Source of the DNA: Acanthaster planci
Taxonomy: Eukaryota; Echinodermata; Asteroidea; Valvatida; Acanthasteridae
Length of the DNA stretch: 21,872 bases
Direction of reading: 5' to 3'
NCBI RefSeq assembly: GCF_001949145.1
Contig: NW_019091548.1
Location: 323,039 to 344,910, forward strand
The position numbers and the translations under genes are program-made. Shown here piece after piece: positions 9,368-19,125 of the stretch. Below the pieces are notes generated by a model that ran no database searches, had not been told where the DNA came from, and saw only the letters and a list, made by a program, of their open reading frames with translations. The stretch's first letter is position 1; every line of letters begins with the position of its first letter.

Positions 9368-11453
9368 GTTGGTGACCTAATCCTAACCCTTGCTAGTTTT
9401 CTGAAAGATTACTTATATGTTAGAATGAAACTAGCTGAGGGACAATTTTATCAATAATGCAGTAAGTTTTTAAGGGAATAAATATGTGCTTGGCAGGTCT
9501 TAAAAACATGTTTATGACCAGCTCAGGAGAATGGACGTAACTAATGCCAATCAGAATTGATTGAACTTTCTTGTATCTACATGTAGGTGTCAGCATGTGA
9601 TTTACGTAGAGTGCATTATCACTTCTCAGCAGGCATTATCAAAAGTTCACTATGTAGCATGTTTGTGCTTGCCTGTGCACAATCCAAAACTAGAAAAGAT
9701 GTAGGCTTTACGTTCCAGTTTCCGGCAAATTTTACATATTACAAAAGGGAAAAAAGGAGACTCTAAACTTCATTTCAATTTGACAGACTTTTGATGCAAT
9801 AGTTTATATGGCTTTTGAGTATGAAAAAACATGTAGGGCTACTTGAAATCACAGTCACATGTACATGTAGTGAGTGACGTTCCGCCCTGTCAGTTTCTGT
9901 TGGTTTTTGGGCTCCATAATTTTGTCAAACTGCATGTAAAAGTGGGAGTCAGAAATTTGTCTGAAGTTCCTTTTCTAAAAATATCAGGAAAATGAAATTT
10001 GCACAACAAGGAGCTTACATGTTTCCTTTCAAAACAGCGCTCTTCTGGACATTACAAAAAGGTAGCTTTTCTTTTCGGCCGATTCAGATAACTAGGAAAA
10101 ATCCATGCACTGCACATGTGTGAATCTTCTATGTGTAAAATCCCCATTTTGTCTGTGACATATGTCAAGATCTCGACTTGAAAGGGATTATAGACGCGAT
10201 GACCGTGGTAGCAACGATGAAAAATCTATCAATGTCAAGCCACCTTACCTGATATTGGTCCGTGTGCCAGCTGAAAAGCACATGGCTTTGCACGCACCTG
10301 TATGCGATTGGCAGGTTTCAACGTGTGAGCGCAGCAGATGTCGAACCCCACAGATTTGTGGGTAATCGTTCAGGCAGTTCACATGTTTTTTCCACGTCAC
10401 TGTCCTAGGTTAGCTTGTTTCTGAAGACAGTGCATTCATATGAACAAGTCCAAAAATCCTATGGTATGTCACTTATCAGCAACCAGAGAGAGTTTTGAAA
10501 TCTATGCGTTGATGAACTTTAGCCAGGCACAAGTCAATGTGAATGTACATACGTGTATTCATTGCATGGATATGTCAGAACTTTGGATCGGTGAAGTCTT
10601 CCGTTTTGCAGGCAGTTCTGTCGGAAACCATCAAAAAGTACGCAAGACCTGGGTATGTTTCATTTCATGACCAAAATGCCGAAAACCACTTGTTCAAACA
10701 TGAAGGATGGTATAGTCATAAAGTGGACATAGCATTATGAGCATGTCTCCTATGTGGCATACTCATGTACATAATGTATTGACTCCAGTCTCTTAACATG
10801 ACGTTTCAGGGTCACTTGCATATCATTAATACGTAATGAGTGTTTCTGAAATTAGCGCTGGAAGCCTTTGTGGCATTCCATGTTTTTTACAATTTTCTAC
10901 CATACGTAGGAAAGCTGTGCCATTTTTTCATATTATTTCATAAGATGATTTTTTCATCTGTTGCAGTCAGGTTCATTTCGCGGAAAGCAAGGTGCCGTTT
11001 GAATTTCTCTTTAACTTTTGTGATACGTTACTTTTCAAGATCCCTTCAAGGTCCACACACCTCTGCCAGTAGAGTTGTAATGCCTGGATCTGTGTGGCAT
11101 ATGGTATAGAGTGTCACCCCTTGACGGTTAATATAGTCCTTATTACTATTACGATCTTCAGAATTCTTTCCTGCCAATTCTTTTGTCATGTACAACTGTA
11201 TGGAAGAATTTCGATGTCAAGTTGTGCCAAATCAGGAGATGTGGTGGGTGTTCACTTAGTTTTTTTCGCCATAGTAAAACACTGCAGTCATGGTGACATT
11301 GACGTCTAGGAATTATCCTTTGTGAAACAACATGCCTGTGGTTCTCCGTAGTGAAATTAAAACAATTAACTTAGTTACAGTAATGTATAAGCTGAAGAAA
11401 CCCAAACTTGGACACAGCATTTCAACAACTGTTGCATTATTGTTTTTTCACAG
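9368..11453 (+). other. Intron between the two OSBP exons
   Basis: GT-AG intron of 2,086 bp, inferred from the matching exon phases. It holds scattered ACATGTAC words and short chance reading frames at 10162-10365, 10440-10670 and 10840-11109. None of these shows a recognisable domain or splice context. I see no mobile element here. Confidence 0.85.
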
Positions 11454-11550
11454 GAATAGATGCAGATGATGATGATGAAGAAAATGAATTTTATGATGCC
11501 ACAGAAGATTTTACATCAGTTCAACTTGTACCAAGTGTGAAAGGTCACAG
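11454..11550 (+). CDS. OSBP: Oxysterol-binding protein homologue, FFAT-motif exon
   Basis: Next exon of the same gene. The split glycine codon (G from 9367 plus GA at 11454-11455) restores the frame, giving GIDADDDDEENEFYDATED followed by FTSVQLVPSVKGH. The core EFYDATE at 11486-11506 fits the FFAT consensus E-F/Y-F/Y-D-A-x-E and is preceded by the usual acidic tract. In this family FFAT motifs bind the MSP domain of VAP proteins on the ER. Vertebrate OSBP-family proteins carry similar segments at this place (EYFDAMED or EFFDA). The acceptor is a T-rich tract ending CACAG at 11449-11453, and the donor is CAG|GTAAAT at 11550/11551. The exon ends in phase 2. The ORD-domain exons expected downstream, which include the EQVSHHPP fingerprint, were not found before the window end, so the following intron exceeds 10.3 kb. 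Confidence 0.9.
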
Positions 11551-11846
11551 GTAAATAGATACAGTGTACATGTATTTATTTTGTCCTTTTTTGCCAGTAT
11601 TTATTCCAATTTACATTCATCTCTGAAAGATGCCTTGTTGTACTGGTAGGGGAATAACCTATACGGAATATGCATAAATTAAAACTGTTGTTTGCTTAAA
11701 TATGAGAAAACCTGCCTGCATTTATTTTTAAGTTGAGAAATAATACTTTGGAAAGAGGATATGGTCTTATAATAAATACGTACATGTACCTCTTTGCACT
11801 GAGCCCCAGATGGGGTTTTGCATGGTCATAGAGAATATCGTGCGTA

Positions 11847-12049
11847 ATTAGGGTGTGATCCCTGGCCACATGGTGTTTCAGGTTTAATGGCTTCTGGCTA
11901 GCGCCCCCCGAACAGAGATATTGACAATTAGGAAGAGCCACCAGCATAGGGCTGGGTAGCTCAGTTGGTAGAGCACTGGTACGGTATTCCAGAGGTCACA
12001 GGTCCAAATCCCGCTCCAGTCAATTTCTTTGTTCATCTTTATAATCATT
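11847..12049 (+). repeat. tRNA-type SINE, copy 1
   Basis: About 200 bp that recur as a second copy 313 bp downstream. They consist of a leader of roughly 100 bp (TGTGATCCCTGGCCACAT ... CCCGAACAGAGATATTGACA), a 73-base tRNA-like core at 11950-12022, and a tail AATTTCTTTGTTCATCTTTA. The core folds as a cloverleaf with a GGCTGGG/TCCAGTC acceptor, GCTC/GAGC D stem and CTGGT/TCCAG anticodon stem with one mismatch. The anticodon position reads GGT, but base 33 is C rather than T, and the T stem has two mismatches. The B box is GGTCCAAATCC, one change from consensus. This suggests a pol III-derived SINE rather than a working tRNA gene. Confidence 0.8.
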
Positions 12050-12159
12050 TATCGGCACCTAGTCAGTTTCCCAATATAATTTGTTTCATGACTTATGTTC
12101 AAAAAGCCGTATCCTCTTTGAGTGATTCCTGTTCACCACTTCCCAGGTTGTATCATCTG

Positions 12160-12364
12160 TAATTGGGGTGTGATCCCTGGCCACATAGTGTTGCAAGTTT
12201 AATGGTTTCTGGCTCGCACCCTCCCGAACAGAGATATTGACAATTGGGAAGAGCCACCAACATAGGGCTGGGTAGCTTAGTTGGTAGAGTAGTGGTATGG
12301 TATTCCAGAGGTTGGAGGTTCAAATCCCGCTCCAGTCAATTTCCTTGTTCATTTTTATAGTCAT
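12160..12364 (+). repeat. tRNA-type SINE, copy 2
   Basis: Second copy of the same element in the same orientation, with leader, core (12266-12338, exactly 73 bases) and tail. The B box is a perfect GGTTCAAATCC and base 33 is T. The D stem (GCTT/GAGT) and T stem are weakened, so it is unlikely to work as a tRNA. The two copies differ at scattered positions throughout, which indicates that they are not a recent duplication. Unusually, shared sequence extends about 100 bp 5' of the tRNA core, whereas most tRNA SINEs begin at the core. Confidence 0.8.
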
Positions 12365-13284
12365 AGAGATTAAGTAAACAATTGGCTTTATTTGGCCTTA
12401 CATTTACCTGAAGGTGATTATGAATATTAAACATGTACATGTATTAAGCTTCTCCAAGAAAGATCTTGCTGGGATCAAAACATCAAGCCCTCTTTCTCTC
12501 TATTTTATGTCACTCAAATTAGTATTAGTAGAAAATATGCAGTTATTGAGCCAGAAATCAGTTCGTTTCAAAACTTGGTCAAAAGAAATTGATTGTACAG
12601 TCGACTCTCAGTAATACAAGCTCAAAGACGAGATTCTGGTGAAGATGAGCATATTTCGCCAGTCCTGACCAAAGTGTGTACATTCTACGAGGAAAAAATC
12701 TTAAATATGAGCTTGGGTAACGCAAGATTTCCGTTAAAATGATTGCTTTTTCCAGTGTGGTCGAGTGCAGATGTATTGTTATCTCTCTGTCTGGATGAAC
12801 ATGTTGAAAACAACTCATCAATCAATGAACCCATTTAGTACAGGCGCTGTTGAACTCGGCACGGTGATAATGCTCTCTAATTGACGACTGCATTTTTAGG
12901 GCATTTTAGATTCCCCAGCGATCAAAGGGTTTTCTTTGTTCGGAATGAACATGATGGAGAATAGGCGTTTGTGATTCCCAGGCAACCAGATGGCCCGATC
13001 AGAACAAACTCATTACAAACTCCCCTTGAAAACATGAAAAAGAGTGTAGAAAATTACCCCTAACCAACTTCTAAATTAACATAAAATTAATTTTTCATTA
13101 AAATCTGTTCTTCTCTTACCCATAAATGTCCTTTTGGAAGTCAAATTTACAAGTTCTAAATCCCCCAAATAAAAAAACACTCCATTTCCCGCTAGAAATA
13201 ATTACCCAGGACCTGACCTTTGCCCTCTATTCTCTAAATTTACTGGTTTCCTTCACTTTGTACATGTATAAACTTTAAACTCAG
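12365..13284. other. Intron sequence, nothing recognised
   Basis: AT-rich, with one ACATGTACATGTA word near 12432. The short frames at 12414-12614 and 12579-12821 carry no recognisable domain. Confidence 0.5.
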
Positions 13285-13890
13285 TCGATTATAGATAATT
13301 GCCGATATTGATATATCGGGGACGAGATATCGATAATACTGATACATGTCAAATTTTTTAGAAGAATATATGTTTTCAATCTCAAAACCAATTGAATAAT
13401 GCCGAATACCTTTTGCGGCTAGGCGGCTTATACCCCTACCAATTGGTCCAAACTGTGCAGCGTGCGATAAGTCTGCTGAAATTTGGGAGCTTTTTAAATT
13501 TTCCCCAAACAAAAGAGCACCTGGCAACACCAACAACCTGCGGTCAGAACGGTGTATTCAAATGCAAAGGGATTCATACCGAGGCCAGTCCGTGATTTGA
13601 TCAGCCGGCTTCATGCACTGGCAATGTGATTTTACTTGCTCAAACCATGGTTTAGTTTAAAAAAATCAAAGGTAAATTTGCTGACTGCTATTCTTGGCCA
13701 CAAAAAAATGGACCGCTTTTATTTCAAGACAAGACATTGTCTATAACGACAACTTTATTACAATTAATAGCTTCATTTTTTTCATTTTATCTGTGCTTTC
13801 TATATATCGATTTCAATGTTAATGTGATATCGTTCATATCGATATCAAAGAAAAATCGATATATCAGATATTATAGGTATATCGATGGAC
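13285..13890. repeat. ATCGATAT-rich segment, possible non-autonomous transposon
   Basis: Clusters of ATATCGAT-type words bracket this segment. One lies at 13302-13345 (GATATTGATATATCGGGG, GAGATATCGATAATACTGAT). The other lies at 13801-13886 (TATATCGATTTC, ATATCGATATC, AATCGATATATC, ATATCGATGG). The interior is unrelated. Paired clusters of such palindromic words can be subterminal repeats of hAT-like elements, but I could not define matching termini or a target duplication. Confidence 0.4.
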
Positions 13891-14400
13891 CATAATGAAA
13901 TTGCTGCTCTTTGGTTAGTTACCAACTAAACTGTTAGTGTACTTATGTGCGCATTCTCTCATAACAGCGACCACGCTGTGCAGGTTACATCGCCTTGTCA
14001 ATAAGTCCGCATGGCCCATGGTTGTATCTTATAAATTTTCTGCTTTGATCTTGTCAATTACAGTATAATGTTTTAATACAACAACTCTTCTTTAAATCTA
14101 CATGTCCATGATACTTTCATAAAGAGCATGTTCAAACTGATTGAAAGCAAATTCATTACCAAACAACAGTAGTACAATCAACCAACGACAGGACTGGGAA
14201 AATAAGATTAAGATTAGTCTCCGGATAATACAAGACAATTACATGTAAGTAAGTCCCGAGACCCTTGTATTAACAAGTATTGATTGTATAAAGATGCTGC
14301 AAGAAACCCTCCTTTCAAATCATTTTTGGCAAAATTCAAAATAACAATTGCTCTCTATATCTGTATTACAATCTGCAGCTCTGTTAGTCTATGGCGATCT
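13891..14400. other. Intron sequence before the second DIRS copy, nothing recognised
   Basis: No gene or clear repeat until the terminal-repeat sequence at 14401. Frames at 14284-14469 are short and lack domains. Confidence 0.45.
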
Positions 14401-14460
14401 ACCTACCCAAACAGTCACTACATATGCAGATTTTCCATGCGCGTATTGTTATTCGCTGAA
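14401..14460 (+). repeat. Left inverted terminal repeat of a second DIRS-like copy
   Basis: ACCTACCCAAACAGTCACTA at 14401-14420, continuing CATAT, is the reverse complement of the DIRS terminal sequence at 4822-4846 with two changes. Looser similarity continues for about 35 more bases against the complement of 4790-4821. A left terminal repeat should be inverted relative to the right one, so this marks the 5' end of a plus-strand DIRS copy. The gag-like sequence starting about 400 bp further on agrees. Confidence 0.7.
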
Positions 14461-14759
14461 AAGATTTGATCACCCATGGTGCACCGTGACCTCCCACAAT
14501 GCCATGCGGTCTCAAAGCCATGATTGTCCTTCTTTTCTCAGAGTGTAACGTAATGGATGTGTCTTTTGAGGAATCTTCAATGTATCAAGTTTCCCTTTTG
14601 GCTACATGGTTCTGTTGATATTTTGTGTTCTTTTCTTAGTTTTTCTTGTGTGTGCACCCTGTAGGTGTTTACTGTCAGTAATACGATGCTCATCTCAACT
14701 ATGCCCATGACTATACTACCAATAAATATCCAGCCTTAGCCGGCTGAATTCAGGGGGTC

Positions 14760-15800
14760 GCTGTCGGTGTCCATTATACTCCCCTGTTTCTCTGGTGACT
14801 ACCGAATGAGGAAAAAGGCCTCGCCGTTGGCCAGGGGATCCCACAGAATCTGGAAAGACCCCCTGGTTCATTCGGCTTCAAGGAGCTGACAGTAAGTACC
14901 CCTTTGGACGATTCCTGGGTTGGTCCAGCCGTCAAGTTCACCATGCCTTCTAACCACCATGGCCCTAGGAATCTGTGCTGCACTTCAGCTAGTGATCCCC
15001 TGGTGGCTACAAAGAGCTCTACCACTGCGCAACACCGACACTGGTCTCCGAGTGTACGGCCACTTGCTCACCTGTGGACCTCACCTGGGCAGCCAGCATT
15101 ATCTTCCAAGGAGGACGAAGTTGATTCCACCAGTGCCCTCACTCCGTCTGAGGGCCACCTCCATCTTCTTCAGCGGAACATGATTCAAGTGTTCGGCCTG
15201 CCATCAGCCACTTCACCAGAGGAGGACATCAGTCACAGCTTGTTTAAATGACATTCAGCACAACTGGAATCTTCCAGGCTGATTTTTCAAGAACTCCCAC
15301 TTGATTGTTCAAGCATGGAGATATTCTAGTCTTTAGCCAAAACTTGGCATGTGTTGGAGTCTGCTCCAGCCTGACGGTCCTCCACTTGACCGTCCGTCAA
15401 TCTACAGGGCACACTCGGTTCTGACTTTAGCACAGACTTGCTTCAGTCCAAGTAGGTGACCGTATCTTCGGTTGAAAATGACACTGATTGCATCGACGTC
15501 CTCACCCCCGTGAATGTTCCAGGTTCTTGGTCCTCCTCAGCCTCCCTTCTGGAGCAAGACACTGACCTCGCCTGTGCCAGTCAACCAACTGCCCCACGTC
15601 TTGAGCCTCTGCCTTCAGATACTCTTGGTACGGGGCTCCCAGGCGTGAAGTAGACTTTTTGCCTTACTGGACCGCTCCTCCTTCATTATCTGGAGTGGCC
15701 CCTGTGTATATAATGCTGGGCAACGTGTGCTGTGCAATTCCTCGTCGCCTGCCCTTTATCTAGGGCCTTCTGGAAGAATGTCTCTGAGACAACTACAACA
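14760..15800 (+). pseudogene. Probable DIRS gag-like region, decayed
   Basis: GC-rich, coding-like sequence unlike its AT-rich surroundings. One frame (14904-15251) reads on to SSKEDEVDSTSALTPSEGHL, HLLQRNMIQVFGLPSATSPE and EDISHSLF. Later fragments in the plus direction include SLAKTWHVLESAP (about 15334), a frame at 15456-15653, and LLDRSSF-like sequence (about 15670). The acidic/serine-rich section followed by a hydrophobic helix is reminiscent of DIRS gag. Position directly after a DIRS terminal repeat is the main support; gag is poorly conserved, so sequence evidence alone is weak. Several stops and shifts make it non-functional. Confidence 0.5.
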
Positions 15801-15985
15801 GAACACTATTATAACAAGGTCCTTGGAATTCTACAAATTACCTCATTATAATTGTTATCTTGTGTTATCAGTAATGGAAAACAAAGAAAAATGAAAACAT
15901 GGAACCAAAAAATAATAATACTTGTCCTTGTTATAAATATGACCTTTTATTATCAATGCTCTCCTTGTCTTTGACTTTACATGTA

Positions 15986-16031
15986 TTATGGTCGTCGATA
16001 TCAGGTTTTCTCCTGATATCGACGAACATGA
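15986..16031. repeat. Perfect 14-bp stem hairpin
   Basis: TCGTCGATATCAGG (15992-16005) and CCTGATATCGACGA (16012-16025) are exact inverted copies around a six-base TTTTCT loop. After one mismatch, five more pairs including a G-T wobble extend the stem. It lies where AT-rich sequence (15800-15990) gives way to GC-rich coding-like sequence, so it may mark a junction between elements. Confidence 0.8.
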
Positions 16032-16405
16032 GCCACGGCCCCACTTATCCAGGTGGCCATTATACGCATATGGCCCCTAGCCTCCGACATATCTACGGCG
16101 TGCGCATCCAGACGTAATCCACACAGTAGCAATTTTTGGGCAAACTTCCCAGATTGCTACCCCGGTGAATACACCATCGGTACACGGATCCTATTCTGAG
16201 TTTCTGTCACAGCCTTCTGGGGCTGCTCTTGCTGACATCAGAAGGCCCACCCAGGCTGCGAGGAAGCGAGTCCACACCTTACCTGGTGATCCTTAATGAC
16301 CAATACAGGCCTAAACCTACTGCCATTCTAGACTATGTCACTCAGCACCTAGACAGGAACGAGCAAATAGCTTTTTCCGGGCAGTCTTCCCATCATTTTT
16401 AGGGC
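16026..16405 (+). other. GC-rich coding-like remnant, origin unknown
   Basis: Plus-strand fragments ATPVNTPSVHGSYSEFLSQ, GAALADIRRPTQAARKRVHT and, in another frame, YRPKPTAILDYVTQHLDRNE (about 16301-16362) look like diverged protein sequence: balanced composition, few stops, unlike the AT-rich surroundings. I do not recognise the family. Position suggests a later part of the same mobile element as the gag-like region, or a different element joined to it. Confidence 0.4.
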
Positions 16406-16843
16406 CGGCGACCATTTAGACCTAGATTGAAAAGGGTCCCCCGGTAGCCCGCCCTGTATAATGCCTGCCTGGTATTCAGGCTACTCCAGGCCGGTATCAA
16501 GCCTGTCTGCACATCTGCATTTCAAAGTCCCTGATGGAAGGCTTCCCCAACCATGCTTCCACAGATGAATAGGGGTCTAAGCAGATTAGTGTAAACATTG
16601 TATAGAGCTGAAGGATTAAAAACCACAAGCAAGTTCCTTCTGGGATAGATTACATGTACCAGTACTTGCAAACAATGGATCCCAGGATGGAGAAGTTCGA
16701 GATCAACAACCAGTTCAGCATCCCAGGCCGGTAGCCAGGCCGGTAGCCAGGCCGGTAGCCAAGCTGGTATGAAAGGGGATTTTGCAACAGGGCAAGCTTA
16801 CCGAGGGGGGCGCCCTTTTCAAACCGGGTCTAAATGGTCGCCG
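16406..16843. mobile_element. 438-bp element with roughly 55-bp inverted ends
   Basis: The left arm (16406-16456) begins CGGCGACCATTTAGACC and continues TTGAAAAGGG, CCCCCGGTA and GCCCTG. The right arm (16788-16843) read on the minus strand gives CGGCGACCATTTAGACC, TTTGAAAAGGG, CCCCTCGGTAA and GCCCTG. The arms match apart from a few substitutions and small indels. No target-site duplication is visible, so the termini are approximate. The interior holds four 12-bp tandem units. It could be a miniature inverted-repeat transposon or an inverted duplication of neighbouring retroelement sequence. Confidence 0.65.
16723..16770 (+). repeat. 12-bp tandem repeat, four units
   Basis: CCAGGCCGGTAG occurs three times exactly (16723-16758), followed by the diverged unit CCAAGCTGGTAT. 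In one frame it encodes repeated Gln-Ala-Gly-Ser. A related CCAGGCCGGTAT lies near 16486, in the left half of the same inverted-repeat element. Confidence 0.85.
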
Positions 16844-16849
16844 AAGGTT

Positions 16850-17756
16850 GACGAAGGACCAGACTCTCTCACTTGATCTTTCCGATATCTTAGCACTCTT
16901 CTTATATTTGTGTTAGTACAAAGGACTGAAAAACTTGCAGATTCTTATCTTATCTCAAGAGAACCAGAGAATTCTACATGTATGCTGGGATAGCAAATCT
17001 TTGGCTTTTTTAATCCTCAAATTTGAAGCCCACAAGCTTACTAATGAGGATCAATTTCTAAGCTTTTGTGACCCGAAACATCTTGGATTACTTCAGCCTG
17101 TGTCTTTACGAATTTTCATTTGCTTATTGTGGATTCATGCATGAAATAACCAGTGTTTGTTATCTGTCTGTTTCATTATCTGAATATGCTTGTGCATGTA
17201 ACATTTGAGGTGGTCATACTGACAGTGCAGAGAACAAATCACTTGTGAACTAAAAATCACTTTGTTCCATTCTGCAGGCATTTTAGAAAGTCTATCAGAA
17301 ACAAACCTGTATCTCTATACTGTGTCTAATGAAGAATTGCCATTTAGCCCTGGAATCATAAAGTGGTCTTATTCCATCTTGTCTTGTGCACAAACACTCC
17401 TCATTACACTGATTTTCTGGGAATAAAAAACATTGTGGGAACAGAAATGTCTCTGCAACTTGATTGTTGTTTGCCTTACAAAAGAAACTGCCCCCTTAAT
17501 GTGGTAAATGCCAGCCCAGATTCTTTTACCTGAAGGACATACATGTACATTTGTACATTTACACTGTACATGTATCTTGCTATTTGATTGAAGACTGGAG
17601 CATACAGTTTGATCACCATTGTCAGTGCTGTAATGCTTTTTAGGCAATTGCGTGACATCTAGTTATTCCTGTTCAGTTTTTACTTTACTGTTCACATATT
17701 TATGAAGAGAACAGACATGTACTCAGTGTTGTTAGAACATTAGCAAAATACAAAGC
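16850..17756. other. Intron sequence, nothing recognised
   Basis: AT-rich. A T-rich run ending TCTGCAG at about 17278 resembles a splice acceptor, and the following 100 bases are open in one frame, but the translation matches no OSBP segment I know. Short frames at 16935-17144 and 17369-17647 carry no domain. Confidence 0.45.
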
Positions 17757-17840
17757 ACAAGCTTACTTAGGTGGGACGCCAATCCACAGCCTACTAGTGC
17801 AGATGTCTTACCATTCAACCACTATTAAGCTTGTGGGATT
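17756..17840 (-). repeat. Possible tRNA-derived relic
   Basis: On the minus strand AGTGGTTGAATGGTAAGAC resembles an A box, and GGATTGGCGTCCC about 35 bases later loosely resembles a B box. CACAAGCTTA and TAAGCTTGTG close the segment as a 10-bp inverted pair. The T arm does not fold well, so this is at most a decayed SINE head or pseudo-tRNA. Confidence 0.3.
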
Positions 17841-17850
17841 GGCTGGTTTG

Positions 17851-17872
17851 TTACATGTACATGTACATGTAA
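17851..17872. repeat. 22-bp perfect palindrome built from ACATGT
   Basis: Three overlapping ACATGT words flanked by TT and AA make a perfect 22-base self-complementary sequence, the longest of the ACATGTAC palindromes in the window. Confidence 0.85.
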
Positions 17873-18236
17873 GGCATGCAAGCAATTGATTTTTTTTATT
17901 GATATCTTGTTTTATTGAACATGACAAATGCACATGCACATTATTTAAAATCAGTCCTGTGGTCTTCAAGAATGAAAGGTGTAGATTTCTCCCTGGACAG
18001 ACACGTTTTGATTACCTTACTTTGTACTGCCTGAAATTGCTCTTGTGTTGTTACAGGGTAGATGGTACCAATACAGACAGAAATCTGGGAATGTGCATTA
18101 TGCACTCTGTAGAAAAAGGCCATTTCAAGATATAAACTAAAGGTGGCGGTTGTTACCGCAACAACCACAGAGCTGTTTTGGATTTCAAGGCGTTTAATGA
18201 GGGAAAATAAAACATACAAATACAATTGAAAAAAAT

Positions 18237-18610
18237 TAGGAGATGACGTCATCATGACATCATGAATCTGGAATAATTTTTGTATCAGGGTCTTTGTTGG
18301 CTGTAACTTTGATAATGATCAAACATCACGAAGTTACCAAAATGGTAGCTTGAAAACATGAACAAAGAGAGTGTGCTGATATAAACATTATGCAATCAAT
18401 AATAAATCAGATGATGACATCATCATGAAGTTGTCCATTTGGAATAATTCTTGTATCGGGGTCTTTGTTGGCTATCACTTTGATAGCAATCAAACATCGC
18501 AAAGTTACCATGTTGGTGCCTTGAAAACATGTAAAGCCCATTGACTTTGTACATGTACATGTTCTGTGCAGAAAAATTGCTCCTTTAAGTGCGTTTACAA
18601 AACAGATGGA
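18237..18610 (+). repeat. TCTTTGTTGGCT repeat family, copies 1 and 2
   Basis: Two units 171 bp apart share GATGA(C/T)(G/A)TCATCATGA, GGAATAATT, TTGTATC(A/G)GGGTCTTTG, TTGGCT, ACTTTGAT, ATCAAACATC and CTTGAAAACATG. Copy 1 begins with the perfect CRE palindrome TGACGTCA at 18244-18251, which in copy 2 has decayed to TGACATCA. Copy 2 ends in a GTACATGTACATG word and AATTGCTCCTTTAAGT. The family is not known to me. Confidence 0.8.
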
Positions 18611-18814
18611 GAAAAACTGCAGCTTTAATCTCTCTTAATCTCTCACGTGTCCCCGATAATGTCATTTTGACAATTTTGTCCTGGGTCCCTCTGTCCACAG
18701 TTGACTATGAGTGTACATAAATAAAACAAGTCAGATTGACCAGAGTGCCGAAGACTGGCTGTTCAAAAACATGTACAAAATCTATGGGGGAAAATTAAGT
18801 AGTGAAAAGTCAAT

Positions 18815-19005
18815 AAAAAATCAGGTGATGACATCATCATGACATCATAAATTATGCAACATTTTTTTATCAGGGTCTTTGTTGGCTGTAACTTTGATGA
18901 TGATCAAACATTGGAAAGTTACAAAATTGATGGCTTGAAAACATGTACAAAGTCAATGGGCTAAAAAACACATGCAGAAAAACTGCTCCTTTAAGTTCAT
19001 GTCAC
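18815..19005 (+). repeat. TCTTTGTTGGCT repeat family, copy 3
   Basis: A third unit in the same orientation, 414 bp after copy 2. It carries GATGACATCATCATGACATC, TCAGGGTCTTTGTTGGCTGT, AACTTTGATGATGATCAAAC, GCTTGAAAACATGTAC and AAAACTGCTCCTTTAAGT. It resembles copy 1 at its start and copy 2 at its end, as expected for units of one tandem family. Confidence 0.8.
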
Positions 19006-19125
19006 ATGATCTGCGCTTCAACTGAAAATTTTTTATGAAATATTACTTAATATTCTGACTCTTGGGAATATTTGTAATCGAACGAAAGGGAAAATTTAGT
19101 GTGATTTCTCTTTTGTTCTGGTAGT

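Noticed and set aside
10162-10365. 67-residue plus-strand frame rich in Arg and Asp as a possible small gene or exon
   Set aside because: It lies inside the OSBP intron, has no splice sites at its edges that keep frame with the flanking exons, and no recognisable motif.
11950-12338. Two functional tRNA genes
   Set aside because: The cores fold only partly, with T-stem and D-stem mismatches. Copy 1 has C at position 33, and both sit inside a longer duplicated repeat, which fits SINEs better.
14774-15025. 83-residue minus-strand frame as a gene
   Set aside because: It lies antisense to the gag-like region, and the plus-strand reading is supported by its terminal repeat and fragments.
17268-17380. 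Third OSBP exon after the TCTGCAG acceptor-like site
   Set aside because: The translation (ILESLSETNLYLYTV...) does not match the region after the FFAT motif or the ORD domain, and no convincing donor follows in frame.
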